In this document: positions 10,244-18,509 of the stretch, one piece after another
How the letters are laid out: each line of letters starts with the position of its first letter
Position numbering within the stretch: the stretch's first letter is position 1
Assembly: GCA_025529335.1 (NCBI GenBank)
Contig: JAMYHX010000574.1
Coordinates: 1-24,569, forward strand
Reading direction: 5' to 3'
Source: Rhizopus sp. PT2906
Lineage: Eukaryota; Mucoromycota; Mucoromycetes; Mucorales; Rhizopodaceae
Length of the DNA: 24,569 bases
The notes under the pieces: model-generated
Databases searched by the model: none
The model's input: the letters and a program-made list of their open reading frames with translations, nothing else
Told to the model about the DNA's origin: nothing
Made by a program: the position numbers and the translations under genes

Positions 10244-10292
10244 TATATTGTTCCTCTTTATTTTAAACAAAATGAATAAGCTATGGCAATAG

Positions 10293-11610
10293 AAAAAATG
10301 ACACATCTTGTTTCAACTGTATGAAAAACAGCAGTGTAATATTGGATATTACAGGCTAAAGGGTTATTTTAGTATCTCATTTTACATTGTTTAACAAATA
10401 AAGTAAGAGTGAAATGTCAAATTTACTTTGCAGGCAATACGCCAAGACCAGTCAATTAAACTAGGCAAAATTAAAAAAAGGGGAGGAAGAAGTAGAAATG
10501 TGAAATAAGGGAGTGTCATATTAAGACCCATAGAAGCATATTTATAACCTCATCTTGCTTTACACCAAATGCTATACTTTGCAAACTGTTGTTAGCTTAA
10601 AAAAGATCCTTTTGTGCAATATGTAAGAAATGTAGCAAGAAAGTACAGAATTTCTCTAGAAGTACAAGATAAATAGGGATCTAAATGCCCAGCAAACCCT
10701 TTGCAGTAGAGTAGGATGCTTGTGTTAAATGTCATACATTTATTTAATTGATTATCGCTTTCAGTTTAGGATACATTCTTTTCAAACAAGTATCCTTCTT
10801 GTAATAATGGAGGCTTTAATGAAAATATTTATTACAGGCACTTGGATCAAGAATGCTCGGTGTCCGTTTGTTCTATCTATTCTATCTCATTCTTCAAGTA
10901 AAAGAAAGCATATAGATAGCCCTGGTATCCTGTAACAGTGGCTAATATAGACACGTTAAAGAGGGACAATGTAAACTGAGATGAAAATAAAAGGGCACAT
11001 AGCAAAGTAAGGTTGTACCAAGATCTATCTCTCTCTTTGTCCTCAAGCAGCTTAGCTTCATATGCCAAACTTAGTTGTAGTAAACATAGCAAAAGTTGTC
11101 TAGTCATAATGGCTCATCCTATCTTTCAAGTTCAAAAAGCATGTCATCGTGCTATGAAGTTTATCCTCAAAAGCAACATGCACATACACACACCCTGATT
11201 CAATTTAAATCGGCTATTGTTTGTATCTCACAAAAGCTAAGCATAATGCAGTAACGAGAACCTTAAATTGAAAGAACAGCCTACATATAATATGTATACA
11301 ATACAGTTGCCTTTTTTAAAGCTACAGACTCATAATTAAAATAAGCTTTCAAGTCTTTAATAAACTGACTACACACACATACACATACATGCGTGCTCAT
11401 TGAATTAAAAAGATAACTGCCCTGGAAACAAAGAAAGTCGGAGTCACCTAAAAATAGAAAAAATAGAGAAAAAATTAAAAAAGAACAATGTCACACGAAA
11501 TATTTAGGCATAATCATCTCTTTCTGTTCCCTTCTCCTTTTTATATATTTCCCTTTTCTTCCTTTTCTTCCCTTCCTTGTCTTTCTTTCTACTTTTTTAT
11601 TTCTTTACAA
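10293..11610. other. Intergenic region between COG7-like and RA-PH genes
   Basis: I find no gene that I can support. Short ORFs occur at 10729-10935 (+), 10877-11107 (-) and 11013-11198 (+) but overlap each other antisense and have no known motif; the minus-strand one is hydrophobic (LLLCLLQLSLAYE and further L-rich runs) and could at most be a remnant. A CA/TA-rich microsatellite-like run lies near 11373-11392. The last ~90 bases (about 11518-11605) are strongly pyrimidine-rich, the usual leader before a start codon in this window. Confidence 0.55.
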
Positions 11611-13938
11611 ATGACAAACCAAATAGACCATATGCTTCGTGACTTGGAGAAGCAAGTACATGATTTTACACTGGTAAATAAAAGAAAAACTGCATATCTT
11701 TATTTCGCTCATTCTTTTTCTGTATTTTTTTATGTAGAATATGAACAATAGTCAAACACTGACAGATTCCAATCTTGGTAAAGAAAGAATCAAAAGAAAA
11801 AAGACACTTGATACTATGATGATTTTTTTTTTACTTATGTATTTCTTAAAGAAAGGAAACCTATAAAGAACGGCAACTATAAATACAATCTAGACGATGA
11901 CGATGATTCTCGTGATGATAACGTTACTATTGGAAGCATGCTTCAACGTTCAGCTACAGCCATCATTCGTCGTCAACCGGGAGAAAAGGTGATGTTGAGC
12001 CATTCAAAGTCAGTAAGAGGTTTAGTTAGAAGTACGAGTAATACCAATATGAAGAAAGCGTTTGTCCATGACGATCCAAATGCAATCCCTCCAGTACCTC
12101 CTATACCGGATAACTTTAATGCTCAAAAGGATGATGACGAACTCAAATCGTCCATACAGAGAGTATGGGCTGTGTTGGATGGTCAAGCACAACAGCATCC
12201 TTTTCAGACTGAAAATCACTCTCATCGATCTGAGGTAATAAGGATAATCAAGGAAGCCAAAGTTGTTTTTATAACCTTGTAGGTACACATTACAGGTCAC
12301 TTCACCGTCAACTTCAGAGATGAACAGTAATGCTGGACGAATTCAGACTGTAAAAGCATTAACGACAAGAATATACATTGATGATGCTAGCACTCATAAA
12401 GTCGTACAGCTTACCAACTTGTTGACATCGGCTATGGTGATACAGTATTTGAAGAAGAAGGGTTTGATCGATCATGCCAATGATTGGACTATTTTTGAAA
12501 TTGCAAATAGTCACCGTGTTGGTAATGTGAATCGAGATGTATGTGTTAACAAGGAGAATAACCATATAGTATGATAGAACGCCCTATTAGAGAATGGGAA
12601 ATAGTACTAGACATCATCAGTGCTTGGGAGCCTGATAGTAACAATGCTCTTCTCGTCAAGAGATACTCATATCACTATACATTAACATCTGAGGTAATGA
12701 AATCTTTAAGAAAAGGATAAATGGATGTTTAAATACTCTCTTTCCATAGGCCATCTTTCAGAAAATGATCTCACCAATGTATGGCTGGCTATCCATAGAG
12801 TATAAGAAAGGAAAGTGGCAAAAAAGATTCTGTTTTATAAAAGATAATGCTATACATCATGCTAAAGATAAGGTATACATAATCTTTTGATGAGCAAAAT
12901 ATCAAATGCTAATTCGCTTTCAAAGGGAGCTTCTTCTTCTATTTTGTGTCACCTCGCTTCTTATGACGTTTACACTTTACTACAGCCATTAAAGATCAGT
13001 CCTACACCCTATGTGTTTGCCATTCGAGCACAGGACAGAGCCAGTATCTTTGAAAAAGAAGATGATTACATTCGATTCGTCGCTACCGAAGATCAAGAAG
13101 AGATGAAGAAGTGGGTATTGAGTATAAGATGTGCCAAGGTAAAACACAAACAAGACAAATTAGTTTATAATAACAGATATTATAGAATACCATTCATTAT
13201 CAATATCATCCGAACCGGGTAGTTAACCCTTTGGCTCCTATAGCTCAGGAAGAAAAGAAGACGACAGACGATTGTATCAACACTTTACGCAGACAGAAAT
13301 CAACCAAGGCAATACCCACCATGTCTCGCAGCGAGTCCACTCGTCGACTTGAGGACAAGGAGACATCAAGCCCCAGAGGATTGAGTCGAAACCCCACGAC
13401 AAAGAAAAATAAGGAGGGTCCACTCATTGATTGCTCTGATCCTCCTACGTTTGCCAAGGGTTCACTCCTCGCCAAAGAAGAAGAGGCAGAACAATCGCCA
13501 CTTAGACAGCAACAACAACAGCAACAGCAGCTGCAACAACAACAGCAAACCCAACCACAACAGCAATCGTCACAGCAGGCTCAGGCAGAGGAGAATAACA
13601 CACTGATCCAGATTGACGATCGAGTCAAGTTTGCCAAGGGATCCTTACTTGACCAAAAGGAAAAGGAAACCAATACGACACCTACAAAGATGATGAGATC
13701 AAAGAGCGTCAGAGAGTTAACTTCATCTGAGCATGCCGCTGAAAACAATCATCGTAGACACATGTCGCTACGAAGAAAGCCAACGACAAAGAAATTACAT
13801 GATGCCGTACCTTTGCCATCAAATAATACGCTGCTTCAATTGGATGATACACCAGAAAAGCATCATTCAAGAGAGTTACATGGTCGACATGTAAAGCCTT
13901 TGTTAAACTTTGATTCTGATGAGCGTCCAAGGAAATGA
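11611..13938 (+). CDS. RA-PH domain adaptor protein (MRL/RIAM-lamellipodin-like core) with poly-Q tail
   Basis: Exons 11611-11673, 11738-11777, 11852-12234, 12296-12521, 12578-12693, 12750-12872, 12926-13138 and 13186-13938 give 638 aa; introns are 47-74 bp. Residues 1-160 are mostly disordered, with a short helix (DHMLRDLEKQVHDF), an acidic run (LDDDDDSRDD) and a PPVPPIP stretch. About 180-276 resembles a Ras-association domain (TRIYIDDASTHKVVQLTNL, DWTIFEIANSHRVERPI). About 286-389 is a PH domain: GWLSIEYKKGKWQKRFCFI in the first strands and the conserved helix Trp at about 380 (EEMKKWVLSIRCAK). Tandem RA-PH is the core of RIAM, lamellipodin and Grb7-type adaptors, which link small GTPases and phosphoinositides to actin; that role here is inference. 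The C-terminal tail (about 390-638) is basic and disordered, with a Gln-rich run near 496-522 and internal repeats. Alternative in-frame ATG at 11488 would add a leader translated from pyrimidine-rich DNA and is unlikely. Confidence 0.85.
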
Positions 13939-13996
13939 TAAGATACCATGACTTTATTTATGAATAAAATAAAGAAAAAAAAAATAGAATTTATTC
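13939..13996. other. 58-bp convergent gap between RA-PH and HAP2 stop codons
   Basis: The two stop codons are only 58 bp apart, facing each other. AATAAAATAAAG at about 13962-13973 is a candidate polyadenylation signal for the plus-strand gene. The two 3' UTRs almost certainly overlap. Confidence 0.6.
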
Positions 13997-14582
13997 TCAT
14001 TGATGGAATTCGTTGGTTAAACTTGATGATGGGTTTTGGTTTTTCATATCTTCTGTTGAAATAGTGTTGCCATTTGCGCTGCTATGGTTACCGTTGACTT
14101 GATGATAGTTGTTATTGCTGTTATTATTGTTGCTTTCATTCGTATTGTTGTTGTTATTGCTGCTGTTGTTGCTGCTGCTGTTGCTTGTAGGTAATTTTCC
14201 GGCTTTTTGTAATTCAGCAATTTCAGCAGCAGCTACATATTATATTAATATAACTTATACTTTTATTTTTCCCCCCCTTCATAAAAGACTTACTTAGGAA
14301 CCTGCCACCAGGACCTCTTGGACGACGCATGGCATGCTTGTGTCTGCTTTCATGAAGATATGGTTTTCTTGTTCTTTCCAATTTGTGCATCTCTTCAAGT
14401 TTTAATCTAGCAGCACGTCGTTTAAGAATACGGTGATACTGTTTAGCGTTTACATATAAAGGCTCTTCTTCCACCACTGGTGGTTGGGGTTGCGGTGGTG
14501 GTTGGGTTTGGGTTATGATGACTTCGCCATTTGTACCTCTGTAAATAATATTTCCACCTTGTGCTGGTTGAGTATTCATCAT
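13997..14582 (-). CDS. HAP2: HAP2/NF-YA subunit of the CCAAT-binding factor
   Basis: NF-YA (Hap2) joins the NF-YB/NF-YC dimer and contacts the CCAAT box directly. Exons 14582-14294 and 14232-13997 on the minus strand give 174 aa; the single 61-bp intron starts GTAAGT. The core domain is intact at about residues 38-100: PLYVNAKQYHRILKRRAAR is the subunit-interaction helix, and RKPYLHESRHKHAMRR with RPRGPGGRFL is the DNA-binding part, including the essential HESRHKHAMRR. The C-terminus after the intron continues TAAEIAELQKAGK, then becomes Asn/Ser-rich, encoded by AAC/AGC repeats. The first ~37 residues are short and Pro/Gln-rich, so the protein is smaller than animal NF-YA. A possible acceptor (TTTGACAG) lies just upstream of the start on the coding strand, so a 5' UTR intron or extra exon is possible, but I found no convincing coding exon. 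Confidence 0.95.
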
Positions 14583-14784
14583 ATTATGCGCGCGGAACCT
14601 GTCAAAAAGTTAGAATGGATATGATAGGACAATACTATCTCCCAATAAGAACCGTTTGTTTGAAAAAAGCAAAAAGAAAAAAATAGCCTAAAGGAGACCA
14701 AGAACAAAAAAAAAATCTTTTTCATTTGGTGGGAAAATTCCGACTGCTCTTTAAGCGCACCGTAAGCACACCCTGCGCAACTGA

Positions 14785-14807
14785 CCAATGACGTAAGCGC
14801 GTCATTG
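14785..14807. promoter_or_regulatory. CCAAT box embedded in a palindromic CRE-like site upstream of HAP2
   Basis: A CCAAT pentamer (14785-14789, plus strand) overlaps TGACGTAA (14789-14796), a CRE/ATF-like octamer. Bases 14786-14793 (CAATGACG) and 14800-14807 (CGTCATTG) form a perfect 8-bp inverted repeat with a 6-bp spacer. It lies about 205 bp upstream of the HAP2 start codon. That the CCAAT-binding factor acts on its own gene is inference. Confidence 0.5.
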
Positions 14808-15009
14808 AAATTGCCCCTTTTCTGAACTTTAAATTCTTGAAGCACTTTCAACAAAGAGTGATTATGTCTGAGAGCTTAGTTTTAGAATAACGCACGCGCT
14901 TTCTTAGGGAAATTACTGCTGATATTGACTCATAGAAGAATTTAATTGACAATTCGCCTGCCCACTATACAGTATGCTGGATTTATAAAGACAAATGGTG
15001 ATACGTCTA

Positions 15010-15850
15010 CTTCAAACAAAGAAGGCCAACACTATGCCAAAGCGCGTAAGAAGAAAAAGTATCATTTGAAAAATTAAGTGCATATGCCGTTGATCTGGAG
15101 CCTATAAAGGCTGTGCTGGTATACATACAGAAGATGAATCATATAAAAACCAGTTAATTCAGAAACCAAGCAAGAAGATCAATTGCAGATGTTATTTCAT
15201 AAAGCCTAACCAGGTCACCATTAAGCTTCATAATGAGCATAATCATCTTATTGGAAGCCTTGATATTTTTTTTTTTTATCTTTATCGGATAATACGAGGA
15301 GAGATATTGGTTGTGGTTTTGTTGTTGTTGTTGTTGTTGTTAGTACTCGTGTAAAGCGTAGAATAAAAGCAAAGAAATGATGAGCCTCTGCTTTATCCTT
15401 TTATTAGAAATAAGAGGAGGAGCTCATAGAAAAAAGAAATTAGGTAGCTTTAAAAGAGGTCGGAATACTAATTAAGGTACATGTAATTAAGTCAAATGCA
15501 ATCTCACACGTAAAGATTAGTATTAGACATGGTCAAATACGACATGAAGGAAGCCAAGTTGCAAAATCTATGTGAAGGCTATGGTAGAAGAGATAGAAGA
15601 ACTGCGCGTTGGGAAAAATAATATACCTCCATCTGCCATTCCTGACGAACTTTTCAAAAATGCTTAAGATCAAGCAGTGAATTTTCAACTATACCCTTTG
15701 GATTTTGAAAAAAGAATGCATCTCTCGGCCATTTTTGGCTCTGAGGCAGCGGCAAATATTGAATTTAACATAGCCATATTACCAGATTCAGTATTAACAA
15801 ACTGCTTTGATTTGAAAAAGGTTATACAACTTGATAGCCTATAACAGCCA
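15010..15850 (+). pseudogene. Decayed fragment resembling a FAR1/MULE-type zinc-binding protein
   Basis: The clearest piece is at about 15176-15270, translating as KKINCRCYFIKPNQVTIKLH followed by NEHNHLIGSLD. The combination C-x-C, then V-T-I-x-x-H-N-E-H-N-H is typical of FAR1/WRKY-GCM1-like zinc-binding modules found in MULE-type transposases and their domesticated relatives. Upstream, about 15010-15075 reads GQHYAKARKKKKYHLKN before a stop. Downstream, about 15565-15666 reads MVEEIEELRVGKNN then PPSAIPDELFKNA before a stop, and about 15707-15842 reads KRMHLSAIFGSEAAANIEF before another stop. These pieces share orientation but not frame, and I cannot join them into one gene. I infer an old transposase-related copy; the later pieces may be unrelated. 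Confidence 0.35.
15321..15341. repeat. GTT trinucleotide microsatellite
   Basis: Seven tandem GTT units, within the decayed fragment. No coding role is apparent. Confidence 0.9.
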
Positions 15851-16149
15851 ACCCACCATGCAACTACGATGGAAGAGCTCTGCTTCAATAGCATCTTAAC
15901 TTCAGCTTTCCTTCAACACGGAAAGGCAGCGATGAAGAAGATAACTTCTGAGTTGCACTTGATTGCCAACTCCATTTCCCTTTTCTTGTCACTTTTTTTC
16001 TCTGTTCACGACCATGTACAACTGAGCGGGGCTCCACTTCGTGGATTTATAAACAAAAGCAAGCAGAAGAAAAGAAATAGCGATCAGACATCATATTTAA
16101 TATTAGCCAAAATAATGGTATAATGGGGATTGGATGTGGAGGGGTGAAA

Positions 16150-16220
16150 AAGCTGACGTTTCAGAATCCTTGATAATCGAAGCAAGAATCAGGGTTCTTG
16201 AAACGATAAAACGTCAGCTT
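16150..16220. repeat. Imperfect inverted repeat with perfect 12-bp outer arms
   Basis: AAGCTGACGTTT at 16150-16161 is the exact reverse complement of AAACGTCAGCTT at 16209-16220. Inside the arms a second, imperfect pairing exists between CAGAATCCTTGAT (16162-16174) and ATCAGGGTTCTTG (16188-16200), with the right arm carrying about eight extra bases. The whole can fold into a 71-nt stem-loop. It may be a MITE-like end, a structured RNA or a regulatory palindrome; the sequence alone does not decide. Confidence 0.6.
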
Positions 16221-16504
16221 CATCTTCGTCTGAAGCATGTATGTGACGCGTTTGATATAAATCATTATAATACTATATATCTTATAATAAAGCATATATT
16301 CTACTTTCTTCTATCGCGTCTTATAAGAATGACTTATAATAATAAATATAGTAGCCACTAGTATAGCATTGATAAATAATCACATTGACCACATTAAATC
16401 ATGCTGAAAACATTCAGCCTCCCCTATAAAACTAACATGCGTTTTATTTTAATAATACTTCTTTCTTTGTAATGAAGAAGTTACTTTGCTTGTCATCGAC
16501 TTAA

Positions 16505-16738
16505 ATGCCTTTTTACAATAACAAAGCTGAATACAACACATTCTTCAAAGATAACGTTCAACTTGATTTTAAAAATTACCTTGAAAAAACTTATGCCACT
16601 TACGACAAGGGAAAGCTTCCAGCTATTCGTTCCATATTGAAACGTTATATGGATGCTATTAAGAATGCAAGCAGACAACACCTGACCAGCGGGCGACATT
16701 AGGCCGATTACAGACGGTATTTACTGCTAGTAATGATA
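16505..16738 (+). pseudogene. Unrecognised protein fragment with in-frame stop
   Basis: From the ATG at 16505 the frame gives 65 residues of protein-like composition (YNTFFKDNVQLDFKNYLEK, then KLPAIRSILKRYMDAIKNAS) and stops at 16702. After that stop the same frame continues with ADYRRYLLLVMI, which reads like a natural continuation of the preceding helix, so the TAG may be a disabling mutation. I do not recognise a family. It may be an independent small gene instead; upstream there is no clear leader beyond ordinary AT-rich DNA. Confidence 0.3.
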
Positions 16739-17396
16739 TGATTATTTTTATTCGTCAATAACCGTATATTGTAAAAAGGGGAAGAAACTTCTAGAGCTTG
16801 TTTAAAATGAGCATAGACAACAAAAAAGGTGTCTATGTTTATCATCAGTCGAAGTAATTTGTTATGCCCATAGCATACGAGACGCACAACCACATGGAGA
16901 TTGCCAAAATGACAATATCTTTTCTTTTTACAAGAGCACTAAACTGATATTATGTATTTTACTAGGCAAGCATGCTTCAGACGCTGAGAAACGCAGAATC
17001 TAGCAATGATGACGATATCTGGTCGCTATACAAGAGCTGGTCGCGTCCGACGCCATCTGGGTTCTTGCCCATTTACGAGGAACAACATTTTTTTTATTAC
17101 AGTTGACAATAAATTTACTATCTGGAAACACGTTCATTTCCGTGCTAATCTCCCTTAAATTTTCTTCCATCTGAATGTCGTGAACAGGGGGCGTCGAAAT
17201 CAGCCAATATAGATCGATAGTTAGTGCAGCCCATTTTCTAAGTTAAAGAATACATTAAAATCCCTGAAATAGTTTCTTGAAAAGTGTCTAATAAAGTTTT
17301 TGAAAGTCTCATTTGGAAGTCTGCAATGATGTCTAATAAAAAATGAATTCGTACAAGAACCACTAAAATTTTTTAATCTTAAACCCCATTCCTTTC

Positions 17397-18509
17397 ATGA
17401 ATCGTTTCCAAGTCTATGCTCATCATCGTCAAATACTTGAGCACATCCAGAAGCATACGGAAAAAAGTGTAGGGCTAATCTTGGACATTATAAAGGAAGA
17501 TAAAGGGGCAATAGAAGACGACGATTTTGATCTTTTGCACAAGATACTAAAGCATATGCGCTCATGCGAGCATCAACAGTGTGCTCCTAAGCAGCTTGCT
17601 CAGGAGATTCGATCGTTTATTCTATCACAACTTAAATACTACAAAAAGCCCAACTATCCACTATTAGTGTGCCTACTTGATTTGGTAAAGAGCAATTCAT
17701 TGGATGACACAGGATGGCTCATTGGCTTAGGTTGTACTCTGTGGTACGAGAATTCGATATATATAGTAAGGAAGGCTATGGAACTTTGTCTACGCGCGCA
17801 AGAAAAAATAGATAAAGCAGAACCAGCACTCTTTACAAATGTAATTCAATATATATCAAGCTGTCAACAACATATTACTGCCCATAATATTACTCGGTTT
17901 CGATCATACGAATACACAGAGTTCTTCTATACTGAAGTAAATCGAGTGATGACATGTGATAGAGAATGCTTCAGATTGTTAGCTCAGATAGTTCTATCGC
18001 TTCTATTCAAGTTATCGAGTGGGGAAATGATAATGCAATTAGCAGACAAAGTACAAGAGATTTACCATCTAAGCTCCTCCGAATTTTTGCCTGTCCTATT
18101 TGACATATGCTGTACCAATGATGACAGTACCACACAGCTACTCAATACAGTTCTTTTGCTCTTTCAAGAGCATCCTTCTTCAGCACAAGTCATCTTTGAA
18201 CCGATCAATGTAAATCCCCATACACTGTTTATATTTTTCATCTACCGCTGTGGAAATTCTCATGATATCTTGGTTGACCTACTACTAGAAAATGACTCTG
18301 GCTTTTTATCCTATTTTTACCATTACGTGGTGTACATTCAAAAGGATATAACAGCATTCAAGCTGGGGCTCACAGATGAGACTGATATACATACCATACA
18401 GACCATTTTGGTCAACACAACACGCGTACTTGAAGGTGGTGGATTCCCTTACAACACAAAGCCACTGATCAAGAGGCTGAATAGGCTTGAAGAACAATTG
18501 CTACATTAA
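17397..18509 (+). CDS. Helical-repeat protein resembling Lines/LINS1
   Basis: A single-exon gene for 370 aa, almost entirely predicted alpha-helical, in the manner of ARM/HEAT-type folds. No signal peptide or membrane segment stands out. Residues about 255-320 (HPSSAQVIFEPINVNPHTLF, then HDILVDLLLENDSGFLSYF, YHYVVYIQKD) resemble the conserved part of Lines proteins, where a D-x-x-LLDFL-x-x-x-E-x-x-FL-Y motif is followed by a short helix and K-D. Human LINS1 has an unclear role in neuronal development; fungal relatives are little studied, so I assign no function. The start at 17397 is the first ATG after an in-frame stop and follows a pyrimidine-rich leader. The long uninterrupted frame and typical codon composition make it a real gene; the family assignment is tentative. 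Confidence 0.75.
   Translation: MNRFQVYAHHRQILEHIQKHTEKSVGLILDIIKEDKGAIEDDDFDLLHKILKHMRSCEHQQCAPKQLAQEIRSFILSQLKYYKKPNYPLLVCLLDLVKSNSLDDTGWLIGLGCTLWYENSIYIVRKAMELCLRAQEKIDKAEPALFTNVIQYISSCQQHITAHNITRFRSYEYTEFFYTEVNRVMTCDRECFRLLAQIVLSLLFKLSSGEMIMQLADKVQEIYHLSSSEFLPVLFDICCTNDDSTTQLLNTVLLLFQEHPSSAQVIFEPINVNPHTLFIFFIYRCGNSHDILVDLLLENDSGFLSYFYHYVVYIQKDITAFKLGLTDETDIHTIQTILVNTTRVLEGGGFPYNTKPLIKRLNRLEEQLLH

Larger units (their letters stand above)
14583..17396. other. Gene-poor region with decayed fragments
   Basis: This 2.8 kb stretch holds the HAP2 promoter at its left end and no intact gene that I can identify. It contains several decayed coding fragments in the plus orientation (about 15010-15850 and 16505-16738, listed separately), an ORF of doubtful status at 15869-16123 (+), a GTT microsatellite and an inverted repeat. 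Stops and frameshifts interrupt every recognisable fragment, which suggests old insertions rather than functional genes. Confidence 0.5.

Noticed and set aside
10877..11107. 76-codon hydrophobic minus-strand ORF
   Set aside because: No recognised family, overlaps an opposite-strand ORF, surrounded by stops; too weak to list as a gene.
11488..11610. Upstream in-frame ATG extending the RA-PH protein
   Set aside because: The extension (FLFPSPFYIFPFSSFSS) is simply the translation of the pyrimidine-rich leader; ATG 11611 fits better.
13245..13475. Minus-strand ORF inside the RA-PH gene
   Set aside because: Antisense shadow of the last coding exon, with no motif.
14109..14297. Plus-strand ORF encoding long poly-Leu runs
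   Set aside because: It is the complement of the AAC/AGC repeats that encode the Asn/Ser tail of HAP2.
14579..14854. 91-codon minus-strand ORF upstream of HAP2, possible N-terminal extension
   Set aside because: It is in a different frame, F-rich from translated T tracts, and covers the CCAAT/CRE promoter element; I found no donor that would join it to HAP2.
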